Source: an uncultured Marivita sp. (GTDB lineage: Bacteria > Pseudomonadota > Alphaproteobacteria > Rhodobacterales > Rhodobacteraceae). Taken from it: a stretch of 64,000 nucleotides of DNA. Below the pieces are notes generated by a model that saw only the letters and a list, made by a program, of their open reading frames with translations, did no database searches and was not told the origin of the DNA. The stretch spans positions 273,788 through 337,787 of the forward strand of contig NZ_CANKYW010000003.1 in NCBI RefSeq assembly GCF_947488135.1, written 5' to 3'. The translations under genes were made by a program, and so were the position numbers. Positions 54,119 to 63,400 of this stretch are shown one piece after another. The stretch's first letter is position 1. Each line of letters opens with the position of its first letter.

Positions 54119-56416
54119 ATGGAAAAATTCGGCAAGTCGCAACCGGTGAAACGCGTAGAGGACGTGCGTTTTCTCAAAGGCACCGGGCGGTATGTCGATG
54201 ACATTGCACCCCCCGACGCGCTGCGGGGCTACGTCTTCCGGTCCTCCGTGGCTTATGCCAAGATCGACACGCTGGACGTGTCAGAGGCCCGGACGGCGAC
54301 CGGTGTGCATCTTGTCCTGACCGCCGCGGATTTAAAAGACGCGGGCTATACGCAAGGTCTTTGGGGCACGATCGTGCCCAACCGTGACGGCACGAAAGGC
54401 GCGTCGCCCTTCCGACCCATTCTGGCGTCGGACACCGTGCGTCATGTCGGCGAGCCGGTGGCCTTCATCGTCGCCGACAGCGTCGATGCGGCACGTGACG
54501 CGGCCGAACTGATCGTCTTCGACTATACCGACAAGCCAGTTCATCTGGGCCTCACCACCGGAGGCGCGCAGATCCACTCGGAAGCGCCTGAAAACCGCGC
54601 CTTCGACTGGGGTATGGGCGACGAAGCGGCCGCCGAGGCGGCGTTCAAAGCGGCGCATCGCACGGTGACGCTCGATGTCGAGGACAACCGTATCATCGTC
54701 AACGCGATGGAGCCGCGCGGGTGCTACGCCGAACCTGAAGGCGACCGGCTGCATTTCTCGGTCAACGCGCAAGGCGTCTGGGAGCACAAGAAACAAATGG
54801 CCCGCGTCCTGAACATGGACGAGGACGACATCCGCGTGACCAACCCGGATGTTGGCGGCGGGTTTGGGATGAAGGCCATGCCGCACCCGGAGAACTTCCT
54901 GACCGCAATCGCGTGCCGGATACTGGGCAAACCGGTGCGCTGGATGTCGGACCGCACCGAGGCGATGCTGTCGGACAATGCGGGACGCGATCTGCGCCAC
55001 ACTGCCGAACTGGCTTTCGACGAAAACAACCGCGTGACGGCCTACCGGGTGAAGACGGTTGCCAATATGGGCGCCTATAATTCGCACTTTGCCCAGGCGA
55101 TCCAGACCAGCCTTTTCGCAAAGGTGCTGATGGGGGTCTACGACGTTCAGACGTCCTGGCTGCATGTCGAAGGGGTCTATACCAACACCACCCCCGTCGA
55201 TGCCTATCGCGGGGCAGGGCGGCCCGAGGCGATCTATCTTCTGGAACGCGTGATGGACCGCGCGGCCAGAGAACTGGGTGTCGATCCGTGGGAGCTGCGG
55301 CGGATCAACTTCATCAAACCGCACCAGTTTCCGTACAAGACGACGACCGGAGAGACCTACGACGTCGGTGATTTCGACCGCGTGCTGACCCGAGCGGCGC
55401 AGTTCGCCGATCGCGATGGCTTCGACGCCCGCCGCGTCGCGTCCGAGGCCAAGGGCAAACTGCGTGGCATCGGGCTTTGTTATTACATCGAAAGTATCCT
55501 TGGCGCACCGGTCGAGGACGTGAAGGTGACGTTTGACGACGATGGCGGTGCGTCGATCTACGTAGGCACACAGTCGAACGGGCAGGGGCACGAGACCGTG
55601 TTCACCCAGTTCCTGTCGGACCAAACCGGTATTCCGGCAGACAGGATTCGCTTTGTGCAGGGCGACAGCGATCTCATCGCGCGGGGCGGAGGCACCGGCG
55701 GATCGCGGTCCGTCACGATCCAGAACACCGCAACGCTGGCAGCCGTGGACAAGATCATCACCGCCTTCACGGCCTTTCTGGCCGAACAGCAGGGCGTGGA
55801 CGAAAACGACATCAGCTTTGATGACGAGCAGTTCCGCGTCGGCACCTCGAACGTCACACCCACCATGCTCGAAGTCGCCGACATGGCGCGGGCGGCGGGC
55901 CGGGACGATCTGCTGACCTTCGATGCGACAGCCACGCTCGACGCGCGCAGCTTTCCCAACGGGGCGCATGTGGCCGAGGTGGAGGTCGACCCGGACACGG
56001 GCCATGTGACCGTGGAGCGCTATACGGTGGTCGATGATTTCGGCAACCTCATCAATCCGATGCTGGCCGAAGGTCAGGTACATGGCGGAGTGGCGCAGGG
56101 CCTGGGTCAGGCGCTGACCGAGCGGGTGGTCTATGACGAGGATGGGCAACTCCTCACGGCAACGTTCATGGACTACGCGATGCCGCGTGCCGATGATGTT
56201 CCCATGATTGGTTTTACCACCGAGGCCACACCCTCCACCACGAACCCGATGGGAATGAAAGGGTGTGGCGAGGCCGGCACGGTGGGGGCGTTGGCCGCCG
56301 TGGCGAATGCCGTGCAGGACGCGATGTGGTCGCGGGGTGTGCGCCAGGCGGACATGCCGTTCACGCCTCAACGGGTCTGGGGCATGTTGCAGGATGCGCG
56401 CGTCGCGGCTGAGTGA
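54119..56416 (+). CDS. Xanthine dehydrogenase-family molybdopterin-binding subunit (CoxL form II-like)
   Basis: 765 aa, the usual length. N-terminal aldehyde oxidase hammerhead domain (about residues 15-125; RFLKGTGRYVDDI), then the molybdopterin domain with GGGFGMK, the active-site loop AYRGAGRPEA (form II type rather than the VAYRCSFR loop of true CO dehydrogenase), GTQSNGQGHET, and KGCGEAGT with the catalytic Glu. It oxidises an aldehyde, purine or similar compound. The FAD (CoxM) and iron-sulfur (CoxS) subunit genes are absent from the window. Confidence 0.9.
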   Translation: MEKFGKSQPVKRVEDVRFLKGTGRYVDDIAPPDALRGYVFRSSVAYAKIDTLDVSEARTATGVHLVLTAADLKDAGYTQGLWGTIVPNRDGTKGASPFRPILASDTVRHVGEPVAFIVADSVDAARDAAELIVFDYTDKPVHLGLTTGGAQIHSEAPENRAFDWGMGDEAAAEAAFKAAHRTVTLDVEDNRIIVNAMEPRGCYAEPEGDRLHFSVNAQGVWEHKKQMARVLNMDEDDIRVTNPDVGGGFGMKAMPHPENFLTAIACRILGKPVRWMSDRTEAMLSDNAGRDLRHTAELAFDENNRVTAYRVKTVANMGAYNSHFAQAIQTSLFAKVLMGVYDVQTSWLHVEGVYTNTTPVDAYRGAGRPEAIYLLERVMDRAARELGVDPWELRRINFIKPHQFPYKTTTGETYDVGDFDRVLTRAAQFADRDGFDARRVASEAKGKLRGIGLCYYIESILGAPVEDVKVTFDDDGGASIYVGTQSNGQGHETVFTQFLSDQTGIPADRIRFVQGDSDLIARGGGTGGSRSVTIQNTATLAAVDKIITAFTAFLAEQQGVDENDISFDDEQFRVGTSNVTPTMLEVADMARAAGRDDLLTFDATATLDARSFPNGAHVAEVEVDPDTGHVTVERYTVVDDFGNLINPMLAEGQVHGGVAQGLGQALTERVVYDEDGQLLTATFMDYAMPRADDVPMIGFTTEATPSTTNPMGMKGCGEAGTVGALAAVANAVQDAMWSRGVRQADMPFTPQRVWGMLQDARVAAE

Positions 56417-57452
56417 CACGATCCTCGGCTGGTTCCGCGCAAAATTCGCGAGGGGCCAGTCGCAGGTCTCCGTGCGGCGTGGTCGCCGGGACCACGTCAT
56501 CATTCTGGACGGCACGCTGTCTTCGCTTGAACCCGGGCACGAGACCAATGCCGGGCAACTCTACCGGCTGTTGCAGAGCGTCGGGGGCGACCTGTCGCTC
56601 TATTACGAATCCGGCCTGCAATGGAGCGATTGGCGCAGCGCCTCGGACATCATGGTCGGGCGCGGCATCAATCGGCAAATCTGCCGGGCCTACGGGTTCC
56701 TGGCCTCGCGGTACAAACCGGGCGATCGGATTTTTCTCTTTGGCTATTCCCGCGGCGCCTATGCCGTGCGGTCGCTGGCGGGGGTGATTGACGAGATCGG
56801 GTTGCTGCGCGCGGAACACGCGACCGAACGCAACATCCGGCAGGCCTATCGGCTCTATCGCTATGCCAAGGCCAATGGCACCGCCCGCCGTTTCGCGGCG
56901 CTCTATTGCCATGACGCGCCGAAAATCGATCTCGTCGGCGTCTGGGACACGGTCAAGGCGCTTGGGTTACGTCTGCCGATCATTTGGCGCTTCACCAATG
57001 ACAAACACGACTTCCACAACGATCAGCTCGGCCCGTCGATCCAGCACGGATTTCACGCGCTGGCCTATCACGAGCGCCGGATGGCCTACGAACCGGTCCT
57101 CTGGTCCTGTCCGCCCGGATGGTCCGGCCATGTTGAGCAGATGTGGTTCCGGGGCGTTCACGGCGACATCGGCGGTCAGTTGCGCGGCCACGAGGAGGCG
57201 CGGCCCTTGGCGAATATCCCGTTGGTCTGGATGCTGGAACGCGCCGAAGGCGTGGGCCTACCGCTGCCAGACGGCTGGCGAACCCGTTTTCCGCAGGATC
57301 CACACGCTCCGTCCTCCGGCAATTGGAAAGGGTGGGGGAAACTTTTTCTCTATCGCCGACATCGGCAGGTCGGAAATGATCCGTCCGAGAAAATCCACGA
57401 AACGTTGCATGTCACACAACCGCAGGCAGTATCGGAGCCTCTTGTCCCGTGA
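56394..57452 (+). CDS. DUF2235 phospholipase/alpha-beta-hydrolase protein
   Basis: 352 aa from ATG 56394, overlapping the CoxL-type stop by 23 bases. The nucleophile elbow GYSRGAY (about residue 122), IDLVGVWDTVKALG and the His in FRGVHGDIGG are the DUF2235 triad signatures; IILDGTLSSL replaces the usual FDGTWN start. Members include type VI secretion Tle1 effectors, but no T6SS, PAAR or immunity-like gene is nearby, so a housekeeping lipase role is equally likely. No signal peptide. Confidence 0.8.
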   Translation: MRASRLSDTILGWFRAKFARGQSQVSVRRGRRDHVIILDGTLSSLEPGHETNAGQLYRLLQSVGGDLSLYYESGLQWSDWRSASDIMVGRGINRQICRAYGFLASRYKPGDRIFLFGYSRGAYAVRSLAGVIDEIGLLRAEHATERNIRQAYRLYRYAKANGTARRFAALYCHDAPKIDLVGVWDTVKALGLRLPIIWRFTNDKHDFHNDQLGPSIQHGFHALAYHERRMAYEPVLWSCPPGWSGHVEQMWFRGVHGDIGGQLRGHEEARPLANIPLVWMLERAEGVGLPLPDGWRTRFPQDPHAPSSGNWKGWGKLFLYRRHRQVGNDPSEKIHETLHVTQPQAVSEPLVP

Positions 57453-57537
57453 ATGCTGACGAATCTGTGACCGGGATGGCGGGAAACTCCCTTTAATTGC
57501 CGGAATTCGCCCCTATCTCTTTCTCAGGAGCGCAGGA

Positions 57538-57630
57538 ATGGAACACCTGCAGCACCTTCACTGTCCCTCGTTCCAACACTGGCGCCCAAGGTATCCTTGG
57601 GCGCTTTTTCTTTTTCTATGGACGGGCTAG
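57538..57630 (+). CDS. Possible 30-residue leader peptide
   Basis: An ATG with AGGAGCGCAGGA upstream opens a 30-codon frame rich in His near its start (MEHLQHLHCPSFQHW; four His in the first 14) that runs through a strong terminator hairpin and ends 9 bases before the CoA-binding protein gene. It may be a leader peptide for attenuation; alternatively the region encodes a small RNA ending at the terminator. Confidence 0.4.
   Translation: MEHLQHLHCPSFQHWRPRYPWALFLFLWTG
57582..57613 (+). terminator. Strong intrinsic terminator / attenuator
   Basis: GCGCCCAAGG-TAT-CCTTGGGCGC: perfect 10-bp stem, 3-base loop, followed by TTTTTCTTTTTCT. It lies 27 bases before the CoA-binding protein start and 129 bases after the DUF2235 stop, so it either ends the upstream transcript or attenuates the downstream gene. 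Confidence 0.85.
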
Positions 57631-57639
57631 GACTGGCGT

Positions 57640-58107
57640 ATGAGCTATTCCGATGATTTCCTGTGCACCATCCTGAAACGGACCAAGACCGTGGCCGTTG
57701 TCGGCGTGTCGATGAACCCTGTGCGCCCGTCGTATTACGTGGCGCGCTATCTGTCGCTGAAAGGGTTTACGGTGATCCCGGTCAATCCAGGCCACGCTGG
57801 CAAGACGCTGTTCGGGGCCGAGGTCAAGGCGTCGCTCTCGAACATCGAGGGCGGAGTGGACATGGTGGACATCTTCCGCAGGTCCGACGCCGTGCCGCCC
57901 ATCGTCGATGAAGCACTTGAGCATTTCCCGGAGTTGCAGACCATCTGGATGCAGATCGGCGTCGAACATCCGGAAGCGGCCGCCAGGGCCGAGGCGCGGG
58001 GTGTGGACGTGGTGATGAATCGCTGCCCCAAGATCGAATACCAGCGTCTGTTCGGCGAGTTGCGCATGGGTGGGTTCAACACCGGGATCATCTCGTCCAA
58101 GCTCTGA
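57640..58107 (+). CDS. CoA-binding domain protein (YccU-like)
   Basis: 155 aa Rossmann-type domain: VAVVGVSMNPVRPSYYVARYL (about residues 18-38), VIPVNPGHAG, VDMVDIFRRSDAVPPIVDEAL, and TIWMQIGVEHPEAAARAEARG with the MNRCPKIEY end. This is the small CoA_binding_2 family, similar to the N-terminal domain of succinyl-CoA synthetases. Binding partner and role unknown. Upstream lies the leader/terminator region. Confidence 0.88.
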   Translation: MSYSDDFLCTILKRTKTVAVVGVSMNPVRPSYYVARYLSLKGFTVIPVNPGHAGKTLFGAEVKASLSNIEGGVDMVDIFRRSDAVPPIVDEALEHFPELQTIWMQIGVEHPEAAARAEARGVDVVMNRCPKIEYQRLFGELRMGGFNTGIISSKL

Positions 58108-58118
58108 CGCCGGGCCGG

Positions 58119-58200
58119 CGATGCGTCGACGCATCGCGTGTTTCCGTTGACGGAAACACTGGGGCTCTGCCCCAGACTCCGAGGTGTTTGAGGCCCAAAG
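58119..58200 (+). repeat. Modular palindromic intergenic element (copy 7)
   Basis: Starts 12 bases after the CoA-binding protein stop. Modules: CGATGCGTCGACGCATCG (58119-58136, identical to copy 1), GTGTTTCCGT-TG-ACGGAAACAC (58138-58159), TGGGGC-TCT-GCCCCA (58160-58174), then the tail TCCGAGGTGTTTGAGGCCCA followed by AAGAAG. Lies between convergent genes. Confidence 0.85.
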
Positions 58201-58206
58201 AAGCCG

Positions 58207-58512
58207 TTAGCGATTGGCTTTTTCCTGCAACCCGGATTGCCCTTGGCGGCGGTCCAGTTCGGCCATCACGTCTGCCAGCGTGACATCGCGCGATCTGAGC
58301 ATCACGAGCAGGTGAAAGAGCACGTCGGCGGCTTCAGAGGCCAGGCAGTCACGGTCGCCCTTGACCGCTTCGATCACCGCCTCGATGGCCTCTTCCCCGA
58401 ATTTTTCGGCGCATTTTTCGGGGCCTTTGGCCAGCAGCTTGGCAGTCCAGCTTTCGTCGGCGGACGCGCCTGCGCGCGTGGCGATGATCTGTTCGAGCTC
58501 TTCCAGCGTCAT
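58207..58512 (-). CDS. hisE: Phosphoribosyl-ATP diphosphatase
   Basis: 101 aa all-alpha MazG-like protein. [18 protein letters not shown] and [16 protein letters not shown] give the Mg-binding Glu/Asp residues. Second step of histidine synthesis: phosphoribosyl-ATP to phosphoribosyl-AMP plus diphosphate. ATG 58512 overlaps the hisF stop (ATGA). Last gene of the his series. Confidence 0.94.
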   Translation of the reverse strand: MTLEELEQIIATRAGASADESWTAKLLAKGPEKCAEKFGEEAIEAVIEAVKGDRDCLASEAADVLFHLLVMLRSRDVTLADVMAELDRRQGQSGLQEKANR

Positions 58513-59270
58513 GTCAGCCTCACCGGGATACCGGCCTGTGCCATATGCGCCTTGGCCTCGCCAATTGTGTATTCGCCGAAATGAAAGATCGACGCGGCCA
58601 GCACCGCACTGGCGCCGCCTTCGGTGACGCCTTCGACAAGGTGGTCCAAAGTGCCGACCCCGCCCGAGGCGATGACCGGCACATTCACCGCGTTCGATAT
58701 CGCGCGGGTGAGCGGCAGGTTGAACCCGGCCTTGGTGCCGTCCCGGTCCATCGACGTCAGCAGGATCTCCCCGGCGCCCTTGGCGACGACGGTTCGGGCG
58801 AACTCTACCGCGTCGATGCCGGTCGGCTTGCGCCCGCCATGGGTGAAAATCTCCCACCGGCCCGGCTCCACCGTTTTGGCGTCGATGGCGACCACGATGC
58901 ACTGGCTGCCGAACTGGTCCGCCGCTTCGGCCACCACGTCCGGGTTGGCGACCGCCGCCGAATTGAACGACACCTTGTCCGCTCCGGCCAGCAGCAGTGC
59001 CCGCACATCCGCAACGGTGCGCACGCCGCCGCCGACGGTCAGCGGAATGAAGCACTGCTCGGCCGTGCGTGTGACCACGTCGAACATCGTGCCGCGGTTC
59101 TCATGCGTCGCGTGAATGTCGAGAAAACAGATCTCGTCTGCCCCCGCTGCGTCATAGGCGCGGGCGGCGTCCACCGGATCACCGGCATCGCGCAGATCGA
59201 CGAAATTGACGCCTTTGACCACGCGGCCATCGGCGACATCGAGACAAGGAATGATGCGGATCTTCAACAT
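58509..59270 (-). CDS. hisF: Imidazole glycerol-phosphate synthase subunit HisF
   Basis: 253 aa TIM barrel. Catalytic Asp in [14 protein letters not shown] and in [14 protein letters not shown]; phosphate-binding [10 protein letters not shown] and [11 protein letters not shown]. Works with HisH: uses ammonia from glutamine to form imidazole glycerol phosphate and AICAR. Coupled to hisE. Confidence 0.96.
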   Translation of the reverse strand: MLKIRIIPCLDVADGRVVKGVNFVDLRDAGDPVDAARAYDAAGADEICFLDIHATHENRGTMFDVVTRTAEQCFIPLTVGGGVRTVADVRALLLAGADKVSFNSAAVANPDVVAEAADQFGSQCIVVAIDAKTVEPGRWEIFTHGGRKPTGIDAVEFARTVVAKGAGEILLTSMDRDGTKAGFNLPLTRAISNAVNVPVIASGGVGTLDHLVEGVTEGGASAVLAASIFHFGEYTIGEAKAHMAQAGIPVRLT

Positions 59271-59357
59271 GAACAGCGGCGTACCCCGAAGAACACCGCT
59301 TGTGAAGCCTGCGTGATGCGCATTATGCCTGTCGGGTCCACGAAAGAGGAGGGTCCC

Positions 59358-60116
59358 ATGTCAGACAGTTTCGCACGCTATCCCAGCCTATCCGGCAAAA
59401 CGGTCTTCATCACCGGGGGTGCGTCCGGCATCGGCGCCGAAATCGTCAAGGCCTTCGCGGCACAGGGCGCCAGGGTGGGGTTCGTCGATCTGGACGCCGA
59501 GGGCGCACAGGCTCTGACAGACGCGACCGAGGGAAGGGTCGCCTGGGAACAGGCCGATCTGCGCGATATCGCGGCCTTGCAGGAGGCCTTTGCCAAGCTG
59601 AAGGCGGCGCTTGGCCCCGCCGCGATCCTCGTCAACAACGCCGCCCGTGACGACCGTCACGACTGGCGCGAGGTGACGCCGGAATACTGGGACGAACGTC
59701 AGGCCACCAACCTGCGCCATATGTTCTTCGCGATCCAGGCCGTCGCGCCCGACATGATCGACGCGGGCGGCGGGTCGATCATCAACATGGGCTCCAACAG
59801 CTGGTGGGAAGCGGGCGGCAACATGCCGGCCTACACCACGGCCAAGGCGGCAGTGCATGGCTTGACGCGCACCATGGCGCGAGATCTTGGGGGACACCGC
59901 ATTCGCGTCAACACGGTTGTCCCCGGCTGGGTCATGACCGAGCGGCAGAAAGAGCTCTGGGCCAACCCCGAGGCGCTCGAAAAGCATCGCGATCGGCAGT
60001 GCCTGCCTGACCTGATCGACCCTGTCTACCTTGCCCGGATGGTGCTGTTCCTGGCCTCTGACGACGCGGCGATGTGTACGGCCAATAACTACATGGTCGA
60101 GGCCGGCTCGATCTGA
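59358..60116 (+). CDS. SDR family oxidoreductase
   Basis: 252 aa from ATG 59358 (GAGGAGGG upstream). The NAD loop TGGASGIG, acidic VDLDAEG favouring NAD, NNAARDD, catalytic Ser in [11 protein letters not shown] and YTTAK. The C-terminal [20 protein letters not shown] is standard. The substrate is possibly a sugar or hydroxy acid. It is inserted, on the opposite strand, between hisA and hisF. Confidence 0.88.
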   Translation: MSDSFARYPSLSGKTVFITGGASGIGAEIVKAFAAQGARVGFVDLDAEGAQALTDATEGRVAWEQADLRDIAALQEAFAKLKAALGPAAILVNNAARDDRHDWREVTPEYWDERQATNLRHMFFAIQAVAPDMIDAGGGSIINMGSNSWWEAGGNMPAYTTAKAAVHGLTRTMARDLGGHRIRVNTVVPGWVMTERQKELWANPEALEKHRDRQCLPDLIDPVYLARMVLFLASDDAAMCTANNYMVEAGSI

Positions 60117-60201
60117 GCGCCCCTCTGCCGCTCACGTCATCGTGCATATCAATTGAGCCCGCTCTGGCGGAGGGTTCGCGCATCACAACGAGGGGTTATC
60201 T

Positions 60202-60654
60202 ATGAAACATATGATCTTTGCTGCCGGTCTTGCATTGGCCGCCACGACGGCAAGTGCTGGCGAAAACGGCCTGATGCTCAAGGAGAGCCCGCAGGGTGTG
60301 ACCGAAACCGTCGATGCCATGGTCACCGCGATGGAAGCCGCCGGGATCACCATCTTCGCGCGAGTCGATCACGGGGCAGGAGCCGAGTCCATCGGTGAAG
60401 ACATCGGCGCGTCTCAGCTTTTGATCTTCGGCAATCCCAAGGTTGGCACCCCCGCGATCAAGGACGATCCGGTGGCAGGGCTGTATCTGCCACTCAAGGT
60501 TCTGGTTTACGAAGACGATATGGGCGGAACGAAAATCGTCTACGAAGACCCGGCAGCCATGCTCGGTGATCTGGGCGGTGTATCAGAGGACGCGGCCTAT
60601 CTTCAGACGATGGCCGGTGCGCTCAAGAACTTCACGGACACCGCGTCGCAGTAG
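60202..60654 (+). CDS. DUF302 periplasmic protein
   Basis: 150 aa. Signal peptide 1-19 (ASA before Gly20) then the DUF302 domain: TVDAMVTAMEAAGITIFARVDH, LLIFGNPKVGTPAI, PLKVLVYED, and a C-terminal helix. Fold known, function not. No cysteines in the mature part. GAGGGG precedes the start. Convergent with hisA. Confidence 0.88.
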   Translation: MKHMIFAAGLALAATTASAGENGLMLKESPQGVTETVDAMVTAMEAAGITIFARVDHGAGAESIGEDIGASQLLIFGNPKVGTPAIKDDPVAGLYLPLKVLVYEDDMGGTKIVYEDPAAMLGDLGGVSEDAAYLQTMAGALKNFTDTASQ

Positions 60655-60713
60655 ACTTGTGCCGACGCGGGCTGCCCCTTGCGGGGCGGTCCGCTCCATC
60701 CGAAGGCGCAGGC

Positions 60714-61439
60714 CTACGCCGCCTTCAGCGCGGCAAGAGCCTCTTTCAGAACGAGCGCCCCATCATACAGCGCCCGGCCCGAAATCGCGCCGTTGAGGCC
60801 CGCACCGCAATCGCGCAACGCGATCAGGTCGTCCAGCGACGAAACCCCGCCCGACGCGATCACCGGGATCGACACGGCACGTGCCAGATCGGCGGTGGCC
60901 TCCACGTTCGGGCCCTGCATCGCGCCGTCGCGGTTGATGTCGGTGTAGATGATCGCTGCCACGCCCGCATCTTCGAACGACCGGGCAAGGTCTGTCACCA
61001 TCACGTCCGTCTCTTCAGCCCAGCCCTTGGTCGCCACCCGCCCGTTGCGGGCGTCGATCCCGACAGCCACATGACCGGGAAACGCCTTCGCTGCCTCGCG
61101 CACGAGGTCGGGGTTCTCGACAGCCACCGTCCCAAGGATCACCCGCTGCAAACCCTTGTCCAACCAGCGTTCGATGGTCGCCATGTCGCGAATTCCGCCA
61201 CCCAGCTGTGCGGGCACCTTGCAGCGCGACAGGATCGCCTCGACCGCAGCGGCGTTCACCGGTTCACCCGCGAAGGCTCCGTTCAGATCGACGAGGTGCA
61301 GCCATTCGCACCCAGCCTCGACGAACTCCATTGCCTGCGCTGCCGGATCATCGTTGAACACGGTTGATTTCTCCATGTCGCCCCGCAAAAGGCGCACGGC
61401 CTGTCCGTCTTTGAGGTCGATGGCGGGGTAGAGGATCAT
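60714..61439 (-). CDS. hisA: HisA: ProFAR isomerase
   Basis: 241 aa from ATG 61439 (MILYPAIDL is the family start; the longer frame is spurious). Catalytic Asp in [12 protein letters not shown] and in [15 protein letters not shown]; phosphate-binding LGGGIRDMA and [11 protein letters not shown]. Converts ProFAR to PRFAR (Amadori rearrangement) in histidine synthesis. Confidence 0.95.
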   Translation of the reverse strand: MILYPAIDLKDGQAVRLLRGDMEKSTVFNDDPAAQAMEFVEAGCEWLHLVDLNGAFAGEPVNAAAVEAILSRCKVPAQLGGGIRDMATIERWLDKGLQRVILGTVAVENPDLVREAAKAFPGHVAVGIDARNGRVATKGWAEETDVMVTDLARSFEDAGVAAIIYTDINRDGAMQGPNVEATADLARAVSIPVIASGGVSSLDDLIALRDCGAGLNGAISGRALYDGALVLKEALAALKAA

Positions 61440-61576
61440 GGTGCTGTCTCCGGTCAGATTGCCCGCGCGCTTTGGCATGACGGAACGGCACATGCAACGC
61501 GACCTTGCGTCAATCTTGATCGGAGGCGGCACCTGCGGTCAGGATTTCGCTACCACTCAGAGGGAGGAGACCCGAG

Positions 61577-61960
61577 ATGAAACTGACAGCACTGATCGCC
61601 GGATTGACCCTGGCCGCAGGCGCCGCCTTTGCCGACCCGGTCGAGGGCACATGGCAGACCCAGCCGGACGAAGGCAATTACGCACATATCCGCATGGTGC
61701 CCTGCGGCGACATGATCTGCGGCGTCATCGCGCGCAGCTTCAACGCGTCAGGCGAGTTCAATTCGCCCAACACCGGCAAAACGCTGGTCATCAACATGGT
61801 GCCGCAAGGTGATGGAAAGTACGAGGGCAAGGTCTGGAGACCGTCCAACGACAAGATCTACATGGGCAAGATGCAGCATCGCGGCGACACGCTCGATCTG
61901 TCGGGCTGTGTGGCCGGTGGATTGCTGTGCTCCAAGCAGACTTGGACCCGAGTGAAATAA
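61577..61960 (+). CDS. DUF2147 secreted protein
   Basis: 127 aa, GGAGGAG upstream. Signal peptide 1-19 (AFA before Asp20), then the DUF2147 beta-barrel-like domain: PVEGTWQTQPDEG, MIPCG-like VPCGDMICGV, GKVWRPSNDKIYMGKM, LSGCVAGGLLCSKQTW. Four Cys could form two disulfides. Envelope protein of unknown role. Sits on the opposite strand between hisH and hisA. Confidence 0.88.
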   Translation: MKLTALIAGLTLAAGAAFADPVEGTWQTQPDEGNYAHIRMVPCGDMICGVIARSFNASGEFNSPNTGKTLVINMVPQGDGKYEGKVWRPSNDKIYMGKMQHRGDTLDLSGCVAGGLLCSKQTWTRVK

Positions 61961-61967
61961 GGCTTGC

Positions 61968-62048
61968 ATCGCAGAGGCTTTGCCTCTGCGATCCGCTGGG
62001 GGGTTCACCCCCCAGACCCCCGAAGGTATTTGGAAAACAGAGAAGATG
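61968..62048 (+). repeat. Modular palindromic intergenic element (copy 8)
   Basis: Starts 8 bases after the DUF2147 stop, between convergent genes. ATCGCAGAGGC-TTT-GCCTCTGCGAT (61968-61992, 11-bp stem), CTGGGGGG-TTCA-CCCCCCAG (61996-62015), then the tail CCCCGAAGGTATTTGGAAAA followed by CAGAGAAG. Confidence 0.85.
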
Positions 62049-62053
62049 GGGAG

Positions 62054-62686
62054 TCAGGGCGCCCATCGCAGGAAGTTGGCGATCATGCGCAGGCCCGTGG
62101 CGGCGCTTTTTTCCGGGTGGAACTGGAAGCCCACCCTGTTGTCCCGCGCGACGATCGCGGTGACGTCGCCGCCATAGTCCACATGCGCGACACGCTGTGA
62201 CGGGGTGTCGACGCGCATCTGGTAGCTGTGCACGAAGTAGGCGTGTTCACCGGTTGTCACGCCGTCCAGCACCGGATGCGGCGTGTCGATCACCAGATCG
62301 TTCCATCCCATATGCGGCACCTTCAGCGCCGTGTCGGGTGTGATCCGCTCCACCACCCCGTCGATCCAGCCCAGACCCTCGGTCGGTTGGTACTCCAGCC
62401 CTTCGCGCGCCATCAACTGCATGCCGACACAGATGCCCAGGAACGGCCGCGCCTTCACCTCGACCGCCTCCACCATCGCGGCAAAGGCACCCGATGCCCG
62501 AAGTGCAGCGGCGCAGGCCGGGAAAGCGCCGTCGCCGGGCAGCACGATGCGATCGGCCCCGGCGATGACCTCGGGGTCCGACGTGACCACGACCGATCCA
62601 GCGCCCACCTCGAGCGCCATGCGCTGGAACGCCTTTTCGGCAGAGTGCAGGTTGCCGCTTTCGTAATCGATGATCGCTGTCAGCAC
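62054..62686 (-). CDS. hisH: Imidazole glycerol-phosphate synthase glutaminase subunit HisH
   Basis: 210 aa, GTG start at 62686 directly abutting the hisB stop. Class I glutaminase: oxyanion PGDGAFP, nucleophile Cys in GICVGMQLM (about residue 84) and the His-Glu pair in FQFHPEKS. Delivers ammonia to HisF. Confidence 0.95.
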   Translation of the reverse strand: MLTAIIDYESGNLHSAEKAFQRMALEVGAGSVVVTSDPEVIAGADRIVLPGDGAFPACAAALRASGAFAAMVEAVEVKARPFLGICVGMQLMAREGLEYQPTEGLGWIDGVVERITPDTALKVPHMGWNDLVIDTPHPVLDGVTTGEHAYFVHSYQMRVDTPSQRVAHVDYGGDVTAIVARDNRVGFQFHPEKSAATGLRMIANFLRWAP

Positions 62687-63274
62687 TTACAAGGCACCCT
62701 TGGTCGACGGGATCGCGTCCGACTTGCGCGGATCGACTTCCAGCGCATCGCGCAACCCGCGCGCCACCGCCTTGAAGGCGGCCTCGGCGATGTGGTGGCT
62801 GTTGATCCCGTGCAGGCAATCGACATGCAGGGTGATCCCGCCATGGGTGCTGAATGCCTGAAAGAACTCGCGCACCAGCTCGGTATCGAAGGTGCCGATC
62901 TTGGTCGTCGGCAGAGCGACGTTCCACACAAGGAAGGGCCGGGCCGACAGGTCCAGTGCCGCACGCACCAAGGCGTCATCCATCGGCAACAGGCAGGCGC
63001 CATAGCGCACGATCCCGCGCTTGTCGCCCATCGCCTGTGTCAACGCCTGACCCAAAGTGATGCCCACATCCTCGACCGTGTGGTGATCGTCGATATGCAG
63101 ATCACCCTCGCACCGGATTTTCATGTCGATCAGCGAATGGCGCGCAAGCTGGTCCAGCATGTGATCGAAGAACCCGACACCGGTCTGGTTGTCGTATTGC
63201 CCGGTGCCGTCCAACCCTATTTCGACGGTAATCTTGGTCTCGGCGGTATTCCGGGTCACTGTGGCGTTGCGCAT
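62687..63274 (-). CDS. hisB: Imidazoleglycerol-phosphate dehydratase
   Basis: 195 aa from ATG 63274. Metal-binding repeats [14 protein letters not shown] and [14 protein letters not shown], later [16 protein letters not shown] and [15 protein letters not shown]. Dehydratase only; no phosphatase domain, consistent with hisN at 42109. The longer upstream frame is not used. First gene of the his series. Confidence 0.95.
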   Translation of the reverse strand: MRNATVTRNTAETKITVEIGLDGTGQYDNQTGVGFFDHMLDQLARHSLIDMKIRCEGDLHIDDHHTVEDVGITLGQALTQAMGDKRGIVRYGACLLPMDDALVRAALDLSARPFLVWNVALPTTKIGTFDTELVREFFQAFSTHGGITLHVDCLHGINSHHIAEAAFKAVARGLRDALEVDPRKSDAIPSTKGAL

Positions 63275-63400
63275 GTCGCCTCTCCTTTGGCACTCTCGCG
63301 GCCTTATAGGCACGTGCGCCGCTCGCGCCAAGCCGTGATCACCGGGTTGACAGGTGCTCCGTCCGTGCGATGGAACGTTGTCACAAATGGACACAGGGAC

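Noticed and set aside
54332..56548. 738-codon minus-strand frame
   Set aside because: Fully antisense to the CoxL-type gene, Arg/His-rich and without family motifs.
56394..57452. Type VI secretion effector
   Set aside because: DUF2235 occurs in Tle1 effectors, but no VgrG, PAAR, chaperone or immunity gene is nearby.
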